Source: JAVJSD01 sp040219575 (GTDB lineage Bacteria > Planctomycetota > Planctomycetia > Pirellulales > Pirellulaceae). From it: 25,785 bases of DNA. The position numbers were made by a program, and so were the translations under genes. Shown piece after piece: positions 1 through 7,605 of the stretch. The stretch is taken from positions 1 to 25,785 of the forward strand of contig JAVJSD010000107.1 in NCBI GenBank assembly GCA_040219575.1, written 5' to 3'. The notes under the pieces were generated by a model that was not told the origin of the DNA, ran no database searches, and saw only the letters and a list, made by a program, of their open reading frames with translations. Every line of letters begins with the position of its first letter. Position 1 is the first letter of the stretch.

Positions 1-210
1 TCTTCACTCGAAAACCCTCCATGCGTTGGCGACTCGGAAGCCTTACACTCCTGAGTTACCCAAGAACCGCCGAGAGTTTTCGAGTTTTTTCGTAAAACCG
101 ACCAATGAGGCTCAGAAACTTCGCTTGGTTAGGGTCTAGGAGGCCACCGTTTCTTCTGGCGGCGGCATGAAGTCGAGAACTTCCTTCTGCATCCACAGGT
201 AGTTCTGGCC

Positions 211-792
211 TTGTTCGATGACTATCGTAATAATGGTACCGCGTGGACGGCCGCCTGTCCTGGAACCGAAGCTGACGTGCTTACACTGCTTCAAACCGTC
301 GCGGCCCCATTGCTGGAGAATCACGCGGCGGAAGTGCTGCGTGTCGAACTGTTACGTCATTCGGTGGCAGCCGGTAATCTACAGTTCGGCTCGATCAGTC
401 CGCCTGCTCCACCTGGAGCGATGTTCGCTGGTCAGGCTCAATGGCTACCGGCGCTGCAGAATGAAGCTACTCGACTTGCTAACGCCTGCACAGGCGCTAC
501 CGCCCATCCAGACTTGCAGCCTGCTGCGATTGCAGCGCGATACCAGACACTGTTAGCGCAATTCCAAGCGCCAGTGTTCTTTACCTCAGGAAACTTCCTG
601 ATTGATATGGGCGGTCACGAGTTAATGGCTGCACTTGCTAATCACCTTAGAGGACTCGGTGCTCCACCCGGATTCTCCAGCGACTTCCTTCAAGAAGAAT
701 TGTTACGCGTCTTGATCCCGATATATCAGCCAGGCGTGATCTACAACCCCGACGACTTTCACGAATTGGCCAATATTCTTGGTCAATACTAA
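211..792 (+). CDS. Unrecognised 193-residue hypothetical protein
   Basis: I do not recognise the family. The frame is open from position 133 and the first usable start seen is TTG at 211; an internal ATG at 421 is an alternative. The product is rich in Ala and Leu, with long helix-like stretches (a VLTLLQTVAAPLLENHAAEVLRV-type pattern near the start and LMAALANHLRGLG near residue 140), and has no signal peptide or obvious catalytic motif. First and second codon positions look coding (Ala/Leu/Glu-rich) with mixed third positions, unlike the GC-rich third positions further right. That suggests foreign origin. A caution is that the minus strand at 136-351 also reads as a protein-like stretch, so the 5' end of this gene is doubtful. 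Confidence 0.42.
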   Translation: MFDDYRNNGTAWTAACPGTEADVLTLLQTVAAPLLENHAAEVLRVELLRHSVAAGNLQFGSISPPAPPGAMFAGQAQWLPALQNEATRLANACTGATAHPDLQPAAIAARYQTLLAQFQAPVFFTSGNFLIDMGGHELMAALANHLRGLGAPPGFSSDFLQEELLRVLIPIYQPGVIYNPDDFHELANILGQY

Positions 793-977
793 CTGCAATC
801 GACTGGTTCGCGGATCGCTCTTGCGTGACCGGCGCGACATGGCGCACGTGGCTTCAACTCAATATGGTCTCACTCTCGAACTCCGTTGTTGTTCCCACCG
901 TTTCCCGCAGTAATCGACCGCGTTCAGAGGGTTTGGCGTTGACTTGCCCTACGAAGAGTGGCGTTTTGGTGAAGAAC

Positions 978-992
978 AGCCCCGCTGGGGCT
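978..992. terminator. Short hairpin, possible terminator of the 193-residue ORF
   Basis: AGCCCC at 978-983 pairs with GGGGCT at 987-992 around a three-base loop. There is no clear U-tract after it on either strand, so Rho-independent function is uncertain. It lies about 190 bases after the stop at 792. Confidence 0.25.
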
Positions 993-1030
993 TAGTTATT
1001 GTATTACGCTACTGGAACAAAGGCCCCTGA

Positions 1031-1900
1031 CTTGATCCTGCTTTTCCTGCTCGCGGATGTGCCGTCGGACATAGGCTTGGTCACTTCCCGCGCTGCTCAT
1101 CCAGTAAAGCACTCGCCGATTGCGAGGCAATTTCCTGGGAGACCGCGGGCGGCGATACAGCGCATGGCCTGTACTACTCACCGGCGAGCGAGCACTTCGA
1201 CGGGGAGGGCCGGCCGCCCCTGATCGTCTACGTCCACGGCGGCCCGACATCGCAAGCGACTGCTCGGTGGCTGCCCGACGTGCAGTTCCTCGCAACCCGG
1301 GGCTATGCCGTGCTGTTGGTCAACTATCGCGGCAGCACTGGCTACGGGCGCGACTACATGCTCAAGCTGCGCGGCAGTTGGGGCATCTGCGACGTTGAGG
1401 ATTGCGTCAGCGGGGTCCGTCACCTGGTCGACAAGGGCAAGGTCGATCCTCGTCGGACGGCCATTATGGGCGGCAGTGCCGGCGGCTTCACTGTGTTGCA
1501 GACGATGATCACGCAGCCGGAGTCGTTTGATGCCGGCGTCTGCCTGTTCGGCGTGGCCGACCAGTTTCACCTCGCCGCCCAGACGCACAAGTTCGAGAGC
1601 CGCTATCTCGATTCCCTACTGGGGCCGTTGCCTGAGGCGGCGGAAGTCTACCGCCAGCGTTCGCCGGTGCTTCACGCCGACAAGATCAAGCGGCCGCTGG
1701 CGGTCTTCCAGGGGGCGGATGACCGCGTCGTGCCGCGCGAACAGTCGGACCGTATTGTCGAGGCGCTGCAGCGCAGCGGCGTGCCGCACGAATACCACCT
1801 GTACGAAGGCGAAGGCCACGGCTGGCGCCGGAGCGAAACCATCGAGCACTACTACACGGCCCTCGACGCGTTTCTGCGCCGTCACTTGGTCTTCACGTAG
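1031..1900 (+). pseudogene. 3' remnant of an S9-family (prolyl oligopeptidase/acylaminoacyl-peptidase type) peptidase gene
   Basis: Only the alpha/beta-hydrolase catalytic domain survives. Reading from about 1118, the protein shows the S9 pattern: an ISWET strand, GLYYSP, the oxyanion-region motif VYVHGGP, then NYRGSTGYG, nucleophile motif GGSAGG (Ser at about 1475), Asp in GADDRVVP and His in GEGHGW. The complete Ser-Asp-His triad is therefore present. Family members carry an N-terminal beta-propeller of several hundred residues. Here the frame is closed by TGA at 1028-1030 and no ATG precedes the HGGP motif; the GTG at 1280 would drop that motif. The 5' part has been lost, so this is probably a non-functional fragment. 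The stop is TAG at 1898-1900. Confidence 0.7.
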
Positions 1901-2071
1901 CATGCGGCAAGGAAGCCGGACATCGGCGCAAACGGAGTGAAGGACTATCTGGACCACGTTCGGTCGAAGTACCGCAGCAAGACCGAGTGGTTCGAGCTCG
2001 ACCTGCCGTGGGGCAAGCGGGACGCGGTGGAGGTCACGAACATTGAGGCGAAAGGGAAGAGTGGGCGATGA
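1901..2071 (+). pseudogene. Possible 3' fragment of an unknown gene
   Basis: Directly after the S9 stop codon and in the same frame, the sequence stays open to TGA at 2069-2071. It has protein-like composition (GVKDYLDHVRSKYRSK, then WFELDLPWG). A GTG at 1937 could start a 44-residue peptide, but no ribosome binding site is visible. It may be the tail of another decayed gene placed against the S9 remnant. No family is recognised. Confidence 0.22.
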
Positions 2072-2103
2072 AGCGAACAGCCTCAGAAAGATCGCTCGCG
2101 AGA

Positions 2104-2877
2104 CTACTTTTTTCGTCTCGGCGTCTTAGCTTTCTTCCCCGCCGCTTGGCGATCCTGAATCTTCTTTAGCTGAGTCCGTAGCCGCCGGAGCTGAGGAAGG
2201 GACTTTTTGATGAGCCCGTCCATCTGCTCCCACGTGGCTACAGCTTCCTCTAACAGCTTCGGAACCGCCTTGGGAGTTTCTTGTGGCGTATCCTCGCTGA
2301 ACAATGGATCGCCCGGAGCGAACCAGACCTGACGGTGCCGGCGAACCCATTCCTCGGTTTCGTCGATCAACTCCCGCAGGCCGGCGTCCAGCGTCTCCGG
2401 CTGCTTGAACGGCACGCCTCCCTTCCCCTTTCGGCCTCGGTGCTCCTTGATGATGCGACGCAGGTCTTTGACGGTCCACTTGTTCTTGATGCAGCGACGC
2501 AGAAAGTTTTCCCGCTCCTTGTCATCCAGGGACAGCAGATGCTTAACGTGCGTCCACGTAACGCGAAAGCCATTCGTGTTATCGGGGTTCGCGAGCCATT
2601 CAACTCTGTCGCGGCGACGCCTGTACTCGTTGAAAAAGTCGCGGTACGCCCAGAGGGCGCTCGAAAAACTCTCGGGTTCTCCCAGCGCGGTGGTGATTTC
2701 GGCCATCCGGCCGTGACCGTAGTGCCGGCCGCCCTTGAGGGGGAACAAACGCTCGGCGCACTCACCGGCTCGATAGTACCAAAGCAGGTCGCGCGGCCCA
2801 GCCTTTTTGAGCAGCTCGCGCAGCTTCTTGAATGCCGCCTGCTGGCGGAGCGGCTTCTCTCGTTTCGACTTGGTCAT
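2104..2877 (-). CDS. DUF1016 N-terminal-like protein, nuclease domain absent
   Basis: A 257-residue protein starting at ATG 2875-2877. Residues about 30-150 resemble the N-terminal domain of DUF1016/YhcG proteins: a W-Y-x-x-G segment, a YGHG turn, a helix ending in YRDFF, then W-T-H-V-K-H-L-L and a closing NKWTVKDLRRII helix matching the family's W-S-V-R-E-L-R-R pattern. Full YhcG proteins add a C-terminal PD-(D/E)XK nuclease domain. Here it is replaced by a charged, probably coiled-coil tail ending in a Lys/Arg-rich stretch. The function is unknown. DUF1016 proteins are often found in mobile or defence-rich regions, which fits the nearby integrase. No strong Shine-Dalgarno is seen. The family match was made by eye and is moderate. 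Confidence 0.55.
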   Translation of the reverse strand: MTKSKREKPLRQQAAFKKLRELLKKAGPRDLLWYYRAGECAERLFPLKGGRHYGHGRMAEITTALGEPESFSSALWAYRDFFNEYRRRRDRVEWLANPDNTNGFRVTWTHVKHLLSLDDKERENFLRRCIKNKWTVKDLRRIIKEHRGRKGKGGVPFKQPETLDAGLRELIDETEEWVRRHRQVWFAPGDPLFSEDTPQETPKAVPKLLEEAVATWEQMDGLIKKSLPQLRRLRTQLKKIQDRQAAGKKAKTPRRKK

Positions 2878-3347
2878 ACGGTCGCTGGCATTGGTGGCGA
2901 ATCAAGGCACGCTAAAGGTGAGTCATTCCTGGACCACCAGGATAATTCGCCCCCGCGTTCGTTGCAGCAAGTTGGCTTGAACTTGGGGCGAACGGCCGCC
3001 TCGTCGCACGAGTCCCATGATTGACGGGGGCACGATCGCCATCAATTCGGGCCGTCCCACGTCTTGCCAAGCCAGATCGATGAAGCCCTGACGCCCATCG
3101 CCCCAAACGGCTGCATTCTTGCCGCGTCTACCTCCAAGCAGTTTCGAGGGCTATCGCTCACTTTGTATTTCTGACAATAGAAACTATTCATGCCAACCCC
3201 CGCACTTTCCGAAAAGAGATGGCCACCCACGAACCACCCGCGAGCCTTCGCACCGTCGGCAGATCTCACGCGGTCAAAGTCCCGGGTAGAATGCGTGTCG
3301 CTGAACGCGCACTTCAGACGCGGCAGATTCCACGCGGAGGACTGCAA
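2878..3347. other. 470-base gap without a recognised gene
   Basis: The gap lies between the divergent DUF1016-like gene and the HTH/coiled-coil gene and probably holds both promoters. Short open frames occur on both strands, but none has a ribosome binding site or recognisable product. The stretch around 3155-3190 is AT-richer than its surroundings and is the most likely promoter zone. No repeats of note were seen. Confidence 0.4.
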
Positions 3348-4556
3348 ATGCTGGATACCACGCAGAAGGTCGTCTCGTTAACGCGCGAAGAGCTGTACGA
3401 ACAGATCTGGACGACACCGATGTCGAAATTGGCTGGTCGGTACAACCTGTCCGATGTCGGACTGGCGAAAATCTGCGGGAGGCTGCAGATCCCTCGACCG
3501 CCCGTTGGCTACTGGCAGAAGCTGCGAAACGGCAAGTCCGTACGCAAGCCAAAGCTACCCGAGATGGACGAGGTGGAGGAAAAACAGATTCGCTTGTCGT
3601 TGACGGCCCTTGGGGAACAGCGAGGCCCGTTGTCCGAGGTCGAGCAGCTTGTCATCGCAGTGCGGAAGCCGGAGCATCCCATCGAGGTGCCCGAGCAACT
3701 CGACGCTCCGCATTCGCTGGTCGAGAAGACGTTGCGAAGTCTGCAGAGTGCGAAAGTGGACAAGAACGGTTTGGTGCGACCGAAGGCGAAGGGGTGCTTG
3801 GCGGTCGAAGTTGCTCCCAAGTCGATCGAGCGCGCGATGCGCATCATGAACGCCCTGGTGAAGGCGCTGGAAGCGCGAGGGCTCAAGGTCACGCCTGGCG
3901 CAGTGGGGGCGGAATTCAGCAGTATTTCTGTCCGTGACGAGACCGTCACGTTTTCGCTCACGGAGAACCTGGACCGCAAGGAGCGCCCGCTCACCGCCAA
4001 GGAGCAGCGAGAGCGGGAGATGTACCGCTGGCTGCAGAGCAAGCGGCCGGACTACGACTACTTCCCTTCCGGTCGGCTCGGCCTGCAGATCGGCCCCTGC
4101 GCCAACAAGAGCAGCGCGCGCCGCAAGTGGAACGACGGGAAAGCGCGTCGGGTCGAGAACTGCTTGAACAGTTTCATCGCGGCGGTGTATCTGGCGTCGG
4201 AAGACATCAAAACCGCCAGGCGGGAGGAAGAGGAATGGCAGCGGAAGTGGGAAGAGAAGGAGCGCCTCCGCAAGGAAGCTGAAGAACGGCAACGGCAAGA
4301 GGAAGCCCGCATCAAGGACCTCGATGCGAAACTGGTGGAATGGACCAAGGCACGCGACATTCGAGCCTTGGTGGACGCGGTGCGGACCCGTGCGGAGCTG
4401 AACGGCGAGGAGATCTCTCCGGACAGCGACCTGGCGCAATGGCTGGCTTGGGCCGAACAGCGGGCCGATCGGATCGATCCCGTGACCTCTGGCAAGTCCT
4501 GCTCAATGAAGGTTGAGCCCCGGTACAGATACAACTGGTTGTCGTGCGACTACTGA
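3348..4556 (+). CDS. Conserved hypothetical protein with N-terminal HTH-like segment and C-terminal coiled coil
   Basis: The start is placed at ATG 3348 because GGAGG at 3336-3340 stands seven bases before it; the open frame extends back to 3219 without such support. The 402-residue product begins with SLTREELYEQIWTTPMSKLA and continues to PRPPVGYW, a conserved opening found in a widespread uncharacterised family. Its helix pattern (LAGRYNLSDVGLAKICGRL) looks like a helix-turn-helix. Residues about 280-340 are a highly charged Glu/Arg/Lys coiled coil. There is no signal peptide or membrane segment, so it is probably a cytoplasmic DNA-associated protein. The job is unknown. It converges on the integrase gene with only 33 bases between stops, which places it inside the putative island. 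Confidence 0.72.
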   Translation: MLDTTQKVVSLTREELYEQIWTTPMSKLAGRYNLSDVGLAKICGRLQIPRPPVGYWQKLRNGKSVRKPKLPEMDEVEEKQIRLSLTALGEQRGPLSEVEQLVIAVRKPEHPIEVPEQLDAPHSLVEKTLRSLQSAKVDKNGLVRPKAKGCLAVEVAPKSIERAMRIMNALVKALEARGLKVTPGAVGAEFSSISVRDETVTFSLTENLDRKERPLTAKEQREREMYRWLQSKRPDYDYFPSGRLGLQIGPCANKSSARRKWNDGKARRVENCLNSFIAAVYLASEDIKTARREEEEWQRKWEEKERLRKEAEERQRQEEARIKDLDAKLVEWTKARDIRALVDAVRTRAELNGEEISPDSDLAQWLAWAEQRADRIDPVTSGKSCSMKVEPRYRYNWLSCDY

Positions 4557-4589
4557 TGAAATCGGCACGCCAGATCCGAGTTTCAATCG

Positions 4590-6308
4590 CTATCTAGAGT
4601 TCCCCTCTGCACCGGTTTTCGGCTTTGTGACAACGCCAAACTCGACACCCAACCAGCTGATGGCTTCGTCGAGCAGCGTCTGCGGTGGAACCGTGTAGTG
4701 TTTATCCGACATTCGCTGCGGCGCGTGCCCCAGGAAGAGCTGCTCAAGGCTGGCAAATCGGCTACTACCGCGAATCAACGATGCGGAGGTCTTCTTCAGT
4801 GACTTGAGCGGCTTGTCGATGCCAGTCTTTGCCCGCAGGCGATTGAAAGCGTTTCGGATGTTGTCGTTCTTCTTCAGCTTTCCGTCATCTTGGACTTCGA
4901 CGTGCAGAAGAGCCGAGCCGCTTGCATTCACAAGGGCCGGCCCGTGATCCGCCGCACTGCGGTGTTTGCGAAGTAGTCGTAGCGTCTTCGGCCACAGCAA
5001 GTAGCTTACCTCAGGCACGCTCTCGAAGTGTCGTGTCTTTGACCGCTTGCGGGTGATGCGACAAGCTTTCCATTCGATTTCACTCACGTCGAGGTCGGCG
5101 ATGTCCTTTTGCGTCATGCCGCAATTCAACATGAGCAGAATAAACAGCGTCGTTCGTTCAGACGCTTCCCGCAGAAGCGTCTTGATTTCACTCTTCTCGA
5201 AGATCACGACCTTCGACATCCCGGTGCCGATCTTCAGTCCACTCGATCGGCTGTCCATGTTGCGCGGCATCGAGGGAATTGCCTCCATGTGCCACAGCCA
5301 GCGGATGAATGACTTGATGGAGCTTAGTCGATCCTTCGCCGTGGCCGAGGACCAGTTTCCGGCTTCGACTTCCTTGAGGATTTCGATGCGGTAGTTGCTT
5401 AACGTCTTGCCGTTGATCTCGATGACCGGAGCGTGGCGACCAAACCAGTCCGCAAAATGATTCAGGTGGCTTTGGAGGTTGTAGAAACGCTGCTGGGTAA
5501 TTTCGCCGGCGTCGGCGGCGGCTCGCTTTTCCTTCAAGAAGTGCTCGGCGTGAGCATCCATCGATTCATCCACAGAAGACGTCGAACGCTGCATGACCTC
5601 CAGTCGATCGCGCCAGACTTCGCGTTCCAGATGCAGGGGATTCGATGTCTCCAGCGAGCATGATTGCGGAGCGATTGCCTGTTCTTTAGTGACTTCGGGC
5701 TCCAATTGCAGGGGTTCCACGACGTCCCATGAACCTGGTGGCAGTACGATCTTTCGATCCTCGCTTGGAGTAGGTTTTCCTTGCAAGTCAAGCTGGGCGA
5801 GTTGCGAACGCGTCGCCATGTAGACGTCGGACCTAGGCATTTCGGGTGAAGGTTCCCAGCGATCTGCGGCAGTTTCGACGGCTGCGCCAATCTCTCGATA
5901 GGCTCGGAGGAGATCCGGGGCCCTCACTTCGAGGTCGAACTGGCCGTCAAACGTGTCTTCGCGACGAACAGGCCTTGGCTTGGCGGCGGCGAGCCCCTTG
6001 CGCAACAACGCCAGCTTGGCGACCGCCGTATCGGCCATCTGGTGCTCGTCATTGGCACGACACCACGTGAGCACAACATCCCACTCGTGAATAGCCCGTT
6101 CGTAGGCCACCCGGTGCTGTTTGGGGGCCTCGGCGTCGAGCCGGACCTTGAGGTCCTCCCATTCGGTCAACGCCGCCTGGTAGGCGTCTCGGTCGCTCTT
6201 GCCCCGGCCGCCGGCGAAGTAGTAGACCTTGCCTCGATATTTCTTTCGCCAACGTCCCGGGCGCCCGCTGCTGCCAGCCTGCCAGGTTAGTTTGAAATTG
6301 CGCGGCAC
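4590..6308 (-). CDS. Divergent tyrosine-recombinase-type integrase
   Basis: The start is placed at GTG 6306-6308 because GGAGG lies eight bases upstream and the family typically begins with a PRxFKLTW segment; the frame runs back to GTG 6338. The 572-residue product has an N-terminal region with KLTWQ and GRWRKKYRGKVYYF, a SAM-like core-binding domain at about 250-350 and a C-terminal catalytic domain. Recognisable boxes are LNCGMTQKDIADL (about 394), KSLKKTSASL (about 502), LGHAP (His about 528) and DKHY (Tyr about 538). The usual Arg of box I is Thr here, and the HxxR motif reads as KSLK, so two catalytic positions look substituted. It would catalyse integration or excision at the adjacent tRNA-Val fragment. 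Confidence 0.85.
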   Translation of the reverse strand: MPRNFKLTWQAGSSGRPGRWRKKYRGKVYYFAGGRGKSDRDAYQAALTEWEDLKVRLDAEAPKQHRVAYERAIHEWDVVLTWCRANDEHQMADTAVAKLALLRKGLAAAKPRPVRREDTFDGQFDLEVRAPDLLRAYREIGAAVETAADRWEPSPEMPRSDVYMATRSQLAQLDLQGKPTPSEDRKIVLPPGSWDVVEPLQLEPEVTKEQAIAPQSCSLETSNPLHLEREVWRDRLEVMQRSTSSVDESMDAHAEHFLKEKRAAADAGEITQQRFYNLQSHLNHFADWFGRHAPVIEINGKTLSNYRIEILKEVEAGNWSSATAKDRLSSIKSFIRWLWHMEAIPSMPRNMDSRSSGLKIGTGMSKVVIFEKSEIKTLLREASERTTLFILLMLNCGMTQKDIADLDVSEIEWKACRITRKRSKTRHFESVPEVSYLLWPKTLRLLRKHRSAADHGPALVNASGSALLHVEVQDDGKLKKNDNIRNAFNRLRAKTGIDKPLKSLKKTSASLIRGSSRFASLEQLFLGHAPQRMSDKHYTVPPQTLLDEAISWLGVEFGVVTKPKTGAEGNSR

Positions 6309-6342
6309 CGGGGTATCCTCCGATTGGAAACGGCCCACGGCC

Positions 6343-6398
6343 GTGATACCCTCGGTGATACCTTTTTGTCAACGAACGGAACAAGAAAAGGTATCACC
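6343..6398 (-). promoter_or_regulatory. Integrase promoter overlapped by three GTGATACC repeats
   Basis: GTGATACC occurs at 6343-6350 and 6355-6362 (12-base spacing) and inverted as GGTATCAC at 6390-6397. The second and third copies are the inner part of a perfect 13-base inverted repeat (6354-6366 and 6386-6398) with a 19-base loop. On the minus strand a perfect -35 TTGACA (6367-6372) lies in the loop, and TATCAC (6343-6348) lies 18 bases downstream as a 4/6 match to the -10 box. The repeats could be arm-type recombinase sites, a repressor operator, or both. That use is inference. Confidence 0.55.
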
Positions 6399-6443
6399 AG
6401 ATCTAAAAACTGCTGTGTTTCCCGCGTTTTCTTGCTAGGTACA

Positions 6444-6489
6444 CACGTTGACATCGTGGAGGTCGTTGGTTCAAGCCCAATACCGCCCA
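6444..6489 (+). tRNA. 3' half of tRNA-Val(GAC), attachment-site remnant
   Basis: Bases 6444-6458 give an anticodon stem with loop TTGACAT, anticodon GAC (6450-6452). A variable loop follows, then T-stem GTTGG/CCAAT (6465-6469, 6477-6481) around TTCAAGC, and the acceptor strand ACCGCCC plus discriminator A (6482-6489). CCA is not encoded. The matching 5' acceptor GGGCGGT and the D-arm are absent upstream. At 6443 an A faces G6459 where C is expected, so identity to the tRNA seems to begin in the anticodon stem. This is a partial gene left by integration and not a working tRNA. Confidence 0.8.
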
Positions 6490-6496
6490 CTCCATA

Positions 6497-6531
6497 AAGC
6501 CTTGCAGGTCAATGACTTGCGAGGCTTTTTT
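6497..6531 (+). terminator. Rho-independent terminator behind the tRNA-Val fragment
   Basis: AAGCCT (6497-6502) pairs with AGGCTT (6522-6527), and the stem extends inward through GCAGGTC/GACTTGC with one G-T wobble. A run of six T follows. It is probably the native terminator of the tRNA-Val gene, which marks the right side as chromosomal. Confidence 0.8.
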
Positions 6532-6656
6532 GTTTTGGCTTGCTGTTACCTTTATCTTGCTGCAACGTTTCGGGTCCGAGATTGGGTCCGCCAAGGAAGC
6601 GTCATTCATGCTACGACGTCCGATGAGCAGGTGCCGCCTACCGAAAACCGGTCTAG

Positions 6657-7508
6657 TCACGCCATCACCGATACCATCCCCAGGACAGGCTGACCAAGTC
6701 GTTCGTCGCCCTCGATCACGATGTCGGGGAACTGCTCTCGAACCTGCTTCAGACTGCGGCGCTTGGTGACCAACTTCCAAGCCGTTAGTTGATCCATCGT
6801 CACCGTGCTGATCGGCGAGTTGGCCGGATTGGTCGTCTGCCGCCAGCCGTCAGCGGTTCGCTCGACGAACCAGCTTCCACCTGCCTCGCCCGTGACGACC
6901 ACGGCGACAGTGCTGCCGACCTCCGCACCCACGTTGCGGTAGGTGTACGGCAACGCCCGCATGAAGATGTCGAGGCAGGGGTGGAACAATCGCCTCTCGG
7001 TGATCGTGGAGGGCCGCCCAGTCGCCTCGAAGATCTGCTGCGTGTGGTGCCACTTCTCGGTGTAGTCCCGTGCGACGTCCATCCAGTTCTGTGACTGCTC
7101 CTCGCCCGCCCAGGCGACCGGGAAGATCGCCGGGCCGAAGGGATCGAGCGATTGGAAGAGGTCGGCAAGCTGGACGTCGGCCCATTCGATCAGGTCCACC
7201 AAGACCTGCGGGCTGAGGCGGCGGGCGGCGGATTCCCACGTCGAGTTCAGCCGATTCAGGGACTCCATGATCAACTCATCCACCTGCGGCCCGCTTGAGC
7301 CGTCCGGCGGAAAGTAACCGTCCCGCTGCATCGACAGTCGCCGCAGGCTGCCGTCGAGGAGATGGCTGGCGATGTCTTTGACGTTCCGCTGGGAACTGGT
7401 CGTCGATTTGCGCCAATCGTCTTCGGACAGCAAACGCAGTAGTGCCACCAGGTGCTGGCTGATCTCGGGAAAGAGATCGGCGACGAGGATCGGTGGCATT
7501 TCCGTCAT
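6657..7508 (-). CDS. DinB-fold protein of the mycothiol-dependent maleylpyruvate isomerase-like family
   Basis: A 283-residue cytoplasmic protein. The ATG at 7506-7508 is supported by GGAGG seven bases upstream. The N-terminal four-helix DinB-like bundle (about 10-165) carries candidate metal ligands: His49 in the KDIASHLLDG helix and the pair His154/His155 in EKWHHTQQ. The C-terminal part (about 185-283) is the small alpha/beta domain common in this family. Relatives in Actinobacteria use mycothiol. Planctomycetes are not known for mycothiol, so the thiol partner and reaction here are unknown. The gene diverges from the NO-reductase run across a 97-base gap, so the two may share regulation, although no regulator gene is adjacent. 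Confidence 0.75.
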   Translation of the reverse strand: MTEMPPILVADLFPEISQHLVALLRLLSEDDWRKSTTSSQRNVKDIASHLLDGSLRRLSMQRDGYFPPDGSSGPQVDELIMESLNRLNSTWESAARRLSPQVLVDLIEWADVQLADLFQSLDPFGPAIFPVAWAGEEQSQNWMDVARDYTEKWHHTQQIFEATGRPSTITERRLFHPCLDIFMRALPYTYRNVGAEVGSTVAVVVTGEAGGSWFVERTADGWRQTTNPANSPISTVTMDQLTAWKLVTKRRSLKQVREQFPDIVIEGDERLGQPVLGMVSVMA

Positions 7509-7605
7509 CGAGGTTCCTCCGGTGCATGCGTCACCTGTGCTTCATCCACGCATCCAGTAAACTGCGTTTTTCGTGGAAACAGAAGCCTAGACGGAAGGCC
7601 GATGC

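Larger units (their letters stand above)
4590..6494. mobile_element. Integrase-bearing end of an element inserted in a tRNA-Val gene
   Basis: The module consists of integrase, repeat-dense promoter region and a tRNA 3' half whose 5' half is missing. Only one end is visible. The element probably continues leftwards past the coiled-coil and DUF1016-like genes, and its other end is not identifiable in the window. No second copy of the tRNA fragment was seen to the left of 6437. Confidence 0.55.

Noticed and set aside
6403..6780. Minus-strand ORF of 125 residues containing VLGLNQRPPRC, and the 67-residue ORF with GIGLEPTTSTMST
   Set aside because: Both are antisense translations of the tRNA-Val fragment, a familiar source of spurious proteins.
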